Source: SAR202 cluster bacterium
GTDB lineage: Bacteria > Chloroflexota > Dehalococcoidia > SAR202 > CAJWER01
Direction: 5' to 3'
DNA: 5,405 bases
Assembly: GCA_030740335.1 (NCBI GenBank)
Contig: JASLXL010000252.1
Span: forward strand, 1-5,405
Below the pieces are notes generated by a model. That model was not told the DNA's origin. It saw only the letters and a program-made list of their open reading frames with translations, and made no database searches. The translations under genes were made by a program, and so were the position numbers. Positions 1 to 5,405 of the stretch are shown piece by piece. Numbering within the stretch: the first letter of the stretch is position 1; each line of letters opens with the position of its first letter.

Positions 1-1113
1 GTAGGCACTCTCTCGAGCCATGCCCTTTTCGATCAAAGCCAGTAGGACTCTTTGTGAGAATAGCACTCCGCGGGTAGAGTCCACATTCTTGCGCATCCGA
101 TCCGGATACACGTGCATCTTCCTGACCACACCGGTGAAAAGATCCAGGATGTAGTCCAGGGCCATAGACGAGTCGGGAAGGATAATACGCTCAGCAGAGG
201 AGTGGCTGATGTCACGCTCACCCCACAGTGCGACGTTCTCCAGCGCAGTCACCGCGTGCCCGCGAATCAATCGCGCTATGCCGCAGACCCGCTCCGACAA
301 CTCAGGATTGCGCTTGTGAGGCATCGAAGAAGATCCCGGTTGTCCCTTGGGGAACCACTCGGCGACCTCCCTGATCTCAGTCCGTTGTAGAGATCGTACC
401 TCTGTTGCAAATTTTTCGAGCGACGCGGCGATCAGAGCCAATGTCGTAACAAATTGCGCATGACGGTCGCGCTGCAGTACCTGGTTCGAGACCGGCGCGG
501 GGCTCAGACCAAGTCGCTCACATACCCCCAACTCGATTGACGGCGGTACCGTCGCGTGGGTGCCGACCGGTCCGGAAATCTTTCCGAACGCCATCGTGGC
601 TCGCGCCTGCAACAGACGCTCACGGTTGCGACGCATCTCGTCCCACCACAAGGCGAGCTTCAAACCAAAGGTTACCGGCTCGGCGTGCACTCCATGGGTT
701 CGCCCCATCATCAGCGTGTCGCGGTGCTCTAGAGCCCTTTCCTGAAGGGCATCAAGGAGGCCGTCGATTTCCACAACTAGCAGGTCGGCGGCCTCAAGGA
801 GTTGCAGGCTTGTTGCCGTGTCCCAGACGTCGCTCGTGGTCATGCCCAGGTGCAGCCAGCGGCCCTCGGGTCCAATGAACTCTGTTATGGAGCTCAGGAA
901 CGCTGTCATTTCATGGCGTGTCTCGCCCAGAATTTCGTTCAGCCGCTCCATGTTGAACGTAGCGCCCCGGAGCAGTTGCATGTCCTCTTCAGGCACAACG
1001 CCTTCAGCGGTCCAAGCCTCTGATGCCGCCAACTCGATCTGAAGCCATTTCTCGTACTTGTTTTCCTCAGACCAGACCCGCTTCATCTCGGATCTAACGT
1101 ACCGTTCGATCAA
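1..1113 (-). CDS. purB: Adenylosuccinate lyase, 5' part (C-terminus cut by window edge)
   Basis: PurB cleaves SAICAR to AICAR plus fumarate and adenylosuccinate to AMP plus fumarate; it is a cytosolic homotetramer of the fumarase/aspartase superfamily. 371 codons are visible without interruption; family members are about 430 residues, so roughly 60 C-terminal residues lie beyond base 1. Visible signatures: TTSDVWDTA (92-100), RTHGVHAEPVTFG (138-150) with the conserved catalytic-type His at 140, the superfamily signature GSSSMPHKRNP (260-270; the usual form has Ala at the fourth position) containing the mobile-loop serines, and RDISHSSAER (300-309). The start is TTG at 1113: GAGGAGG lies 8 bases upstream, the protein then begins IERYVRSEMKRVWSEENKY as PurB proteins usually do, and an in-frame TGA lies shortly upstream. 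It follows purE after an unusually long 220-base spacer. Identification is very secure; the start codon is likely. Confidence 0.97.
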   Translation of the reverse strand, partial: MIERYVRSEMKRVWSEENKYEKWLQIELAASEAWTAEGVVPEEDMQLLRGATFNMERLNEILGETRHEMTAFLSSITEFIGPEGRWLHLGMTTSDVWDTATSLQLLEAADLLVVEIDGLLDALQERALEHRDTLMMGRTHGVHAEPVTFGLKLALWWDEMRRNRERLLQARATMAFGKISGPVGTHATVPPSIELGVCERLGLSPAPVSNQVLQRDRHAQFVTTLALIAASLEKFATEVRSLQRTEIREVAEWFPKGQPGSSSMPHKRNPELSERVCGIARLIRGHAVTALENVALWGERDISHSSAERIILPDSSMALDYILDLFTGVVRKMHVYPDRMRKNVDSTRGVLFSQRVLLALIEKGMARESAY

Positions 1114-1121
1114 CCTGAAAG

Positions 1122-1128
1122 CCTCCTC
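1122..1128 (-). promoter_or_regulatory. Shine-Dalgarno site of purB
   Basis: The minus strand reads GAGGAGG here, 8 bases before the TTG at 1113. This site decides the purB start, since no ATG or GTG is available at the natural N-terminus and a slightly more upstream in-frame TTG has no such site in front of it. Confidence 0.85.
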
Positions 1129-1133
1129 ACAAT

Positions 1134-1143
1134 TTGTGCACAA
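1134..1143. other. 10-base perfect palindrome upstream of purB
   Basis: TTGTGCACAA is perfectly self-complementary and sits 5 bases upstream of the purB Shine-Dalgarno site. The position would suit an operator or a small mRNA hairpin, but a 10-base palindrome is only mildly unlikely by chance in a 220-base spacer and I recognise no regulator with this site. No convincing -35/-10 pair is visible next to it. Confidence 0.25.
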
Positions 1144-1274
1144 TCAAGATTACACTACGAAGCCACGACCGACTACCCGAGTTATTCGCGATTTAGCCAG
1201 AGCAATGAACCTCCTCGCCATCGAGGGATCGGACCAAATTGAGAATGTCTTGTTCCTCTCTGCATAGGTCTACC

Positions 1275-1328
1275 CCGACGGCCCACGGGGCAGCCCACGC
1301 CGGGCCACCCGCGTGATTAGTACGTCGG
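1275..1328 (-). other. GC-rich structured block in the purE-purB spacer
   Basis: It begins 5 bases after the purE stop codon. In the minus-strand RNA, CCGACG (1328-1323) pairs with CGTCGG (1280-1275) and closes two inner hairpins: CACGC/GCGTG (1315-1311 with 1300-1296) and GCCC/GGGC (1291-1288 with 1284-1281), a three-way-junction shape. A competing 7-pair hairpin (TGCCCCG with CGGGGTA, 1292-1286 with 1277-1271) excludes the closing stem. No run of T follows, so it is not a classic intrinsic terminator; it could protect the 3' end of the upstream message, pause RNA polymerase or be an attenuator. Apart from this block, the palindrome and the ribosome-binding site, I see nothing in the spacer 1114-1333. 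Confidence 0.4.
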
Positions 1329-1333
1329 TAAGC

Positions 1334-1792
1334 TCAACGTGAGGCGAGTCCGGCTCGGTACTCTTCGTAAGATGCACTAACGTCGGCGTGTTTGTTGGCG
1401 AGGATCTGTGCGGCGAAAAAGGCCGCGTTGCGTGCGCCCCAGGAGCCAATGGCCACGCACGCTACCGGAATCCCAGGTGGCATCTGCGCGATCGCGTGCA
1501 GGGCATCAACTCCCCCGAGGTCGCTGGAAGGCAAGGGAACACCAATCACAGGTAGCGTAGTCCAGGATGCCATGACCCCGGGCAAGCCGGCCGATCCGCC
1601 AGCCTGCGCGATCAGCACCTCAATGCCGCGCTCGCGAGCGCCCTGCGTGTACTCCCTGACTTTGTCTGGCGTTCGGTGGGCGGACGCGAAGACCACCTCA
1701 TATGAAATACCGAGTTGATCTAGGACCGCCGACGTCTCATCGCCATAGGTCTGATCAGACTTACTTCCCAATACGACACCTACGAGCGGCAT
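1334..1792 (-). CDS. purE: Class I PurE, N5-carboxyaminoimidazole ribonucleotide mutase
   Basis: PurE class I enzymes convert N5-CAIR (made by PurK) to CAIR in de novo purine synthesis; they are cytosolic octamers. The 152 residues match the short single-domain form. Motifs in order: GSKSD (9-13, phosphate-binding start of the Rossmann-like fold), SAHRTP (37-42) with the catalytic His at 39, AGGSAGLPG (64-72), LPVIGVPL (80-87), GGVDAL (93-98), QMPPGIPV (103-110) and GARNAAFFAAQIL (119-131). The usual AAHLPG of class I enzymes is SAGLPG here, so the second well-known His (E. coli position 75) is Gly69. The rest is clearly class I, not the AIR carboxylase class II type. The ATG at 1792 is preceded by AGGAGGT with an 8-base spacer. 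The preceding phosphodiesterase gene ends 38 bases upstream; no purK is in the window. Confidence 0.95.
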   Translation of the reverse strand: MPLVGVVLGSKSDQTYGDETSAVLDQLGISYEVVFASAHRTPDKVREYTQGARERGIEVLIAQAGGSAGLPGVMASWTTLPVIGVPLPSSDLGGVDALHAIAQMPPGIPVACVAIGSWGARNAAFFAAQILANKHADVSASYEEYRAGLASR

Positions 1793-1800
1793 ATCGTACT

Positions 1801-1807
1801 ACCTCCT
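1801..1807 (-). promoter_or_regulatory. Shine-Dalgarno site of purE
   Basis: The minus strand reads AGGAGGT, a near-perfect match to the 16S rRNA tail, 8 bases before the purE ATG. It is among the strongest ribosome-binding sites in the window, so purE can be translated independently of the gene before it. Confidence 0.85.
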
Positions 1808-1830
1808 GTTTTATTTCGATTCATAGTTAA

Positions 1831-3042
1831 CTAAGCCACCACCATCGGCACAAGCATTTCCGCCGGGGTCAAGCCACCATGCTGAGAGACCGCCTCATGC
1901 TCCTCCTGCGACTCGTCGGGGACCTTTGGGTAGTCATAATCCATCAACCACGTACCTTTCGATACAGCCATGTGAGTACCGACACGTCGCGCCATTACCG
2001 GTGACAGTGGTCCGGGCCCGTAAAGCTTCATCTCCTTCAATTCGTCAATGGTCAACAGGTAGAAGCCTTCCCGGAACCTTTCCCGGAACAGAACCTCAAA
2101 ATCAGCCTCGGCGCCCCTCTTGCATGCAAAACTCATGGTGCGGCCGGTACCCCAGGGCTCATGATCCACATAGGCCATCAGCGGGTCCGCCGGGTCAATC
2201 GAATAGACCTCATCCTTGGCGTAGTCGACCAAGCCATGGTCGGCCGTCATCACGATCTTGGCGCCCCCAGGCAAGGCATTTCTCAGCCAGGCCAGCGCAA
2301 TGTCCACTCCAGCTGCCGCGCCCTGTGCCATCGGACTGGATGTCCCCGCCGAATGTGCAGCATAGTCCACATCCGGAATGTAGAGATGGCTAATTGTGTT
2401 CGACGACGCTCGCTTCACGCGGTCGGAGATCGCACCTACCGCGTCGCCCAACTTTTCGTAGCCGGTGTGAGGGCTGATGCCACTAGTATACGTAGAGAAG
2501 GCCGAGCCCACGAGACTCTTCGGTAGATAGCTCGCGGTGTCCCACTTTGGAGACTCCATCAGCGAAGGTACCGTATACGCTTCGCTCGGTGCCATTCCCA
2601 GTTCGGAAAGGTCCTTGTCGTCCGACCGTCTGACGTACTTGATGATAGTCGAGACGGCATCTATCTCTTCCAAATACACGTGCCAAGCCGGCAGCCCGTG
2701 TTCCGCCGGCCACCTCCCGGTCGCCAGCGAAGCCAGCACCACAGGCGTACTCGACGGGAACACGGTCAGTAATTCAGTGGCAACGTGACTGGCAATGAAC
2801 GAATCCAGATCCATAGCACGAACGGCGCTCATCCCCAGACCATCAGCCATCACCAATATCAGATGATCGCAAGGACCGATCAGATCGGCGAGTGCGTCAT
2901 GGCCGGGAGTGTAGGTCGCGGTGGACGCGCCCACAAGGCTGCCAACAGCACTGGCGAGGTCGACGATGTTGGGCGTGTCAGCCGACGGGCGCAAAAGCTC
3001 CGCTGACTCAAATGCCGCTAGCAGATCGTTGATGTCGCTCAT
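1831..3042 (-). CDS. Alkaline-phosphatase-superfamily protein, type I phosphodiesterase/nucleotide pyrophosphatase group
   Basis: A 403-residue predicted two-metal hydrolase of the type I phosphodiesterase/nucleotide pyrophosphatase group. All expected ligands can be seen: Asp67 in LVMADGLG, the likely nucleophile in FPSST (95-99, Thr99 most probable) followed by LASLATGRWPAEHGLPAW (103-120), Asp226 and His230 in PDVDYAAH, Asp268-His269 in TADHG, and His388 in the C-terminal SQHGGLTPAEMLVP stretch. It should therefore be active on a phosphoester or pyrophosphate; the substrate cannot be read from sequence. No signal peptide or membrane helix is visible, so a cytosolic location is likely. The ATG at 3042 (MSDIND) is chosen over a TTG at 3120, which would overlap most of the upstream gene and add an unrelated tail. 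No Shine-Dalgarno site precedes it, and it lies 10 bases after the previous stop, so translation is probably coupled. A role in nucleotide turnover is only inferred from its pur neighbours. Confidence 0.88.
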   Translation of the reverse strand: MSDINDLLAAFESAELLRPSADTPNIVDLASAVGSLVGASTATYTPGHDALADLIGPCDHLILVMADGLGMSAVRAMDLDSFIASHVATELLTVFPSSTPVVLASLATGRWPAEHGLPAWHVYLEEIDAVSTIIKYVRRSDDKDLSELGMAPSEAYTVPSLMESPKWDTASYLPKSLVGSAFSTYTSGISPHTGYEKLGDAVGAISDRVKRASSNTISHLYIPDVDYAAHSAGTSSPMAQGAAAGVDIALAWLRNALPGGAKIVMTADHGLVDYAKDEVYSIDPADPLMAYVDHEPWGTGRTMSFACKRGAEADFEVLFRERFREGFYLLTIDELKEMKLYGPGPLSPVMARRVGTHMAVSKGTWLMDYDYPKVPDESQEEHEAVSQHGGLTPAEMLVPMVVA

Positions 3043-3056
3043 TGGAGGGCGTTCAT
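3039..3056 (-). other. Five-codon linking mini-ORF between the membrane protein and phosphodiesterase genes
   Basis: An ATG at 3056 overlaps the TGA stop of the small membrane protein gene (ATGA). It opens a five-codon frame (MNALQ) whose own TGA overlaps the ATG of the phosphodiesterase gene, again as ATGA. A ribosome that ends the upstream gene could thus restart and be handed to the downstream start, which has no Shine-Dalgarno site. It may equally be a coincidence of a short junction. Confidence 0.3.
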
Positions 3057-3238
3057 GATGCGCTGGAAGTACTTGGTTCGCTGGGCGATCCGATGAGCAC
3101 CAGCAAAGCGACAACACCAAATAAGAATCCCAGGATGAGCCACTTGCCGCTGTTCTTGCGTTTTAGGCCCGCCACAGAGGCGCAAAATCCCGCGAATACT
3201 AACGAGTGTACAAGGATCAAGAACAGCAGGACTTCCAT
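3053..3238 (-). CDS. Small two-helix membrane protein, function unknown
   Basis: A 61-residue protein with two hydrophobic segments, about residues 2-22 and 33-50, joined by a short basic loop (LKRKNSGK, 25-32), and ending in a Ser/Pro-rich polar tail. The second half (GKWLILGFLFGVVALLVLIG) resembles the W-x-x-x-G-x-x-x-G-x-x-A-L pattern of many short uncharacterised bacterial membrane proteins that follow a small basic turn. The start chosen is the ATG at 3238, because GGGAG lies 7 bases upstream; a longer version from a TTG at 3274 adds 12 residues but has no ribosome-binding site. It lies 60 bases after purD and its TGA is 10 bases before the phosphodiesterase gene. Placement between purD and the phosphodiesterase hints at a membrane partner for the latter, but no function can be assigned. 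Coding status is supported by the start signals and gene packing. Confidence 0.72.
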   Translation of the reverse strand: MEVLLFLILVHSLVFAGFCASVAGLKRKNSGKWLILGFLFGVVALLVLIGSPSEPSTSSAS

Positions 3239-3245
3239 CAACACA

Positions 3246-3250
3246 CTCCC
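3246..3250 (-). promoter_or_regulatory. Shine-Dalgarno site of the small membrane protein gene
   Basis: GGGAG on the minus strand with a 7-base spacer to the ATG at 3238. It favours this ATG over the TTG 12 codons upstream. Confidence 0.65.
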
Positions 3251-3298
3251 GAGACTCTTTATCCGTTTGATCAAATCGCCGACCGCATTCAGAGGCGA

Positions 3299-4576
3299 CT
3301 ACTCGATGAGGGCTATGTCCCCTCTGTGGAACGAGCCTGAAAACCGAATGCGGCTCACCCCTTCGTACGCTCGGCGTCTCGCTGCTTCCAATGTCTCTCC
3401 GGGAGCAGACACCGCTAGTACCCGGCCTCCTGCTGTATTCACCACGTTGCCGTCCAGCCGCGTGCCAGCATGAAAGACCATAACACCCGGCGACATCTCG
3501 TCTAGCCCGTCGATTGGGAACCCGGTGGCGTACTTGCCCGGATACCCCCCAGAGGCCAGGACCACAGCCACGTGTGACTGATCGTCCCACTCAAGCGACG
3601 CCGCTGAAACATCGCCCGAGGCGACGCAAATCAGGATTTCCAGCAGGTCGCTCTTCAATCGAGGCAATACAACCTGGGCCTCGGGGTCGCCCAGTCTGCA
3701 GTTGAACTCGACGACCTTTGGCCCGTCCATGGTTATCATCAGCCCGGCGTATAGGATTCCTCGAAACGGGCTGCCCTCCGACGCCATGGCCCCCACTACT
3801 GGCTCCACTATCTCTTGGTGGACACGGGACTCCATCTCGTCATTCCATAGAGCTGCGACAGGCGGGCTGTAGGAGCCCATGCCACCAGTGTTCGGTCCAA
3901 CATTGCCGTCTCCTACGGGCTTGTAATCGCAGGCCGCGATCATCGGCGAGATACGCTCGCCGTCGATAAACGCGAACACGCTGATCTCCTGACCAGTCAT
4001 ATATTCCTGAACCAGGACGCCTGGGGCCTCATCCACAAGTCGCTGCCGGAGTGCGGCCAGAGCCTCGTCGTGGTCTAACGCCACAACGACGCCTTTCCCC
4101 GCCGCTAGTCCGTCGGATGCTACGACGATAGGTGGCTCCTGGGCCAAAATGTAGTTGCGAGCGGTTTCGAAGTCTGTGAACTTTCGAGTTGAGGCTGTGG
4201 GCACTCCGTGCTCTCGCATGAGGTCCTTGGCGAACCACTTGCTCGACTCAATGCGAGCCGCCGCTGCCGTAGGCCCGAACGCAAGAATTCCGGCCGAATC
4301 AAGCCTATCGACCAGCCCCGCCGCAAGAGGTACCTCGGGTCCCACGACGACAAAATCAACCTTTGATTCAGCGGCGTATTCGACCAGGGCGTCAATGTCC
4401 TCGGCGTCAATAGGTACATTGGTGGCGATCCCAGCCGTCCCAGCATTGCCGGGTGCTACGAGCAGCGTATCCAGCCGTGGAGATTCAACTAGCCGCGTTG
4501 CAAAGGCGTGTTCACGCCCTCCGCTGCCAACCAGTAGTACGGTGAGATCGCTACGTTCCAGTAGTGAAAGTGGCAA
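3299..4576 (-). CDS. purD: Phosphoribosylamine-glycine ligase (GAR synthetase)
   Basis: PurD joins phosphoribosylamine and glycine with ATP to give GAR, the second step of de novo purine synthesis; it is a cytosolic ATP-grasp enzyme. The 425 residues equal the family's usual length. N-terminal domain: VGSGGREHA (16-24), PGNAGT (42-47), VVGPEVPLAAGL (77-88). ATP-grasp: SSKWFAK (111-117), DGLAAGKGVVVA (155-166), EYMTGQE (191-197), GPNTGGMGSYSP (227-238) and the metal-ligand segment EFNCRLGDPEAQ (290-301). The C-terminal domain follows from about 335 and ends HRGDIALIE. Oddity: the usual VVKADG/VVKASG is VVASDG (151-156), so the conserved ATP-binding Lys is Ala153. The start is uncertain: a TTG at 4576 is the first possible start after an in-frame TAG, with only a weak AGG 12 bases before it, and it gives about 10 extra residues before the common LLVVGSGG opening. 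guaA ends 62 bases upstream. Confidence 0.96.
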   Translation of the reverse strand: MPLSLLERSDLTVLLVGSGGREHAFATRLVESPRLDTLLVAPGNAGTAGIATNVPIDAEDIDALVEYAAESKVDFVVVGPEVPLAAGLVDRLDSAGILAFGPTAAAARIESSKWFAKDLMREHGVPTASTRKFTDFETARNYILAQEPPIVVASDGLAAGKGVVVALDHDEALAALRQRLVDEAPGVLVQEYMTGQEISVFAFIDGERISPMIAACDYKPVGDGNVGPNTGGMGSYSPPVAALWNDEMESRVHQEIVEPVVGAMASEGSPFRGILYAGLMITMDGPKVVEFNCRLGDPEAQVVLPRLKSDLLEILICVASGDVSAASLEWDDQSHVAVVLASGGYPGKYATGFPIDGLDEMSPGVMVFHAGTRLDGNVVNTAGGRVLAVSAPGETLEAARRRAYEGVSRIRFSGSFHRGDIALIE

Positions 4577-4638
4577 TGTGAGCGTCTACCTGGAAGCGTA
4601 CAGAGCGCGTGAACACCCGCGTTGCCTGACGAAAAAAA

Positions 4639-5405
4639 TCATTCCCACTCGATGGTTCCCGGCGGCTTGCTGGTGATGTCGTAGACAACCCGGTTGATGT
4701 CCGGAACCTCATTAGCGATGCGACTTGAGATGCGGGCGAGCACCTGGTAGGGCAGCCGCGCCCAGTCGGCGGTCATCGCCTCGTCGCTCGTCACCGCCCT
4801 AATAGCCACTACATTGCCGTAGGTTCGGTAGTCGCCGCTCACGCCCACTGTGTGTACATCTGTCAGCACGGCAAATGACTGCCACATCTCGCGGTACAGG
4901 TCATTGCCTTTGATCTCGTCCATGACGATCCAGTCGGCCGACCGTAGCGTCTCGAGGCGTTCGCTAGTCACCTCGCCCATGATGCGAATTGCAAGCCCTG
5001 GTCCAGGGAAAGGTTGCCTGTAGACCATCGCCTCTGGCAGACCCAACTCCAGCCCGACCTCACGCACCTCGTCCTTAAACAGGTAGCGTAGGGGCTCCAC
5101 GAGCGTCAACGCCATGTCCTTGGGCAGTCCGCCCACGTTGTGGTGGGTCTTGATCTTGGCGGAGACCGCGCTGTCGGCCGTCTTGCTCTCGATCACGTCG
5201 GGGTAGAGCGTGCCCTGGGTCAGGAAGTCCACGTGACCAGCGCGATCGGCGTGCTCGTCGAACACTTTGATGAATGTCTCGCCGATCGAGCGCCGCTTCT
5301 CCTCCGGGTCGGTGATGCCCTTGAGCCCGCTCAGAAACTGTTCCGAGGCCTGGGCGAAGACCAGCTTCGCCTTCAGGTAGGTACGGAAGGTCTCCAGAAT
5401 GCGCT
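4639..5405 (-). CDS. guaA: GMP synthase (glutamine-hydrolysing), C-terminal part
   Basis: GuaA aminates XMP to GMP using ATP and glutamine-derived ammonia. The 254 visible residues are in frame to the right edge; the full protein is about 510-525 residues, so the glutamine amidotransferase domain and the ATP-pyrophosphatase P-loop are outside the window. Visible: the end of the ATP-PPase domain with [19 protein letters not shown] (20-38 of the fragment), IGETFIKVF (40-48), [11 protein letters not shown] (63-73) and [12 protein letters not shown] (83-94), then the dimerisation domain with [16 protein letters not shown] (129-144), [11 protein letters not shown] (185-195) and the terminal KPPGTIEWE, the conserved C-terminus that helps bind XMP. 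An apparent GTG start at 5265 is internal and should not be used. The stop is TGA, followed by a run of seven T. Confidence 0.97.
   Translation of the reverse strand, partial: RILETFRTYLKAKLVFAQASEQFLSGLKGITDPEEKRRSIGETFIKVFDEHADRAGHVDFLTQGTLYPDVIESKTADSAVSAKIKTHHNVGGLPKDMALTLVEPLRYLFKDEVREVGLELGLPEAMVYRQPFPGPGLAIRIMGEVTSERLETLRSADWIVMDEIKGNDLYREMWQSFAVLTDVHTVGVSGDYRTYGNVVAIRAVTSDEAMTADWARLPYQVLARISSRIANEVPDINRVVYDITSKPPGTIEWE

Noticed and set aside
537..878. Plus-strand open frame opposite purB (and a similar one at 1392-1718 opposite purE)
   Set aside because: Both are antisense to strongly conserved genes, have Arg/Pro-rich low-information translations, and lack supporting start signals.
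1187..1267. 27-codon minus-strand frame in the purE-purB spacer starting at an ATG near 1264
   Set aside because: There is no ribosome-binding site and no recognisable composition; the translation looks random. A leader peptide role cannot be supported.
1114..1333. Purine riboswitch or tRNA in the spacer
   Set aside because: The conserved core of the purine riboswitch is not present, and the three-way-junction-like pairing lacks tRNA features such as a GTTCRA loop or an anticodon arm of normal size.
3043..3120. N-terminal extension of the phosphodiesterase to a TTG at 3120
   Set aside because: The 26 extra residues (Cys/Ser/Pro-rich) do not look like part of the enzyme, overlap the upstream gene in another frame, and lack a ribosome-binding site; MSDIND at 3042 is a natural start.
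3039..3590. Minus-strand 183-codon frame overlapping the end of purD and the small membrane gene
   Set aside because: It is out of frame with purD and its translation is Arg/Gly/Ser-rich with no motif. Only its last five codons, the mini-ORF at the junction, merit notice.
4631..4641. Run of seven T after the guaA stop as an intrinsic terminator
   Set aside because: No stable GC-rich stem directly precedes the T run; the nearby inverted pieces pair only over about three bases. Read-through into purD is more likely.
4155..4676. Long plus-strand open frame (173 codons) opposite purD
   Set aside because: It lies antisense to the well-supported purD gene, has Ser/Ala/Arg-rich composition with no recognisable motif, and exists because the minus-strand codon pattern leaves that frame free of stops.

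Overview
The window reads almost entirely from the minus strand. It holds part of a purine nucleotide biosynthesis cluster in the transcription order guaA (3' part) > purD > small membrane protein > alkaline-phosphatase-superfamily enzyme > purE > purB (5' part). All six genes are collinear, with gaps of 62, 60, 10, 38 and 220 bases, so one polycistronic message is likely, possibly with a second control point before purB. guaA enters from the right edge without its N-terminal domains. purB leaves through the left edge without its last ~60 residues.

Region by region: 4639-5405 is the C-terminal 254 residues of GMP synthase. 3299-4576 is a full-length GAR synthetase (425 aa) with an unusual substitution in its ATP-grasp core. 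3053-3238 encodes a 61-aa protein with two predicted membrane helices. 1831-3042 encodes a 403-aa member of the type I phosphodiesterase/nucleotide pyrophosphatase group with a complete set of metal ligands. 1334-1792 is a class I PurE (152 aa) that lacks one of the two familiar active-site-region histidines. 1-1113 is the first 371 residues of adenylosuccinate lyase. The 220-base purE-purB spacer has a GC-rich, structure-forming block just after the purE stop and a 10-base palindrome just before the purB ribosome-binding site.

Together PurD (step 2), PurE (carboxylation of AIR/N5-CAIR) and PurB (SAICAR and adenylosuccinate cleavage) supply IMP and AMP synthesis, and GuaA makes GMP from XMP. 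No purK, purC, purF or purH is seen here. The phosphodiesterase and the small membrane protein are not standard purine genes; any link to nucleotide metabolism is inferred from position only.

Organism: a bacterium of moderately high GC by eye, with TTG starts at purD and purB and strong Shine-Dalgarno sites before several genes. The gene content and protein flavour (for example the [10 protein letters not shown] stretch in GuaA) would fit a Chloroflexota/Dehalococcoidia-like lineage, including marine relatives, but this is a weak impression that I could not test. There are no RNA genes, CRISPR arrays, insertion sequences or phage genes. The long plus-strand reading frames are shadows of the minus-strand genes. 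I see unusual residues and junctions here, but no clearly new system.
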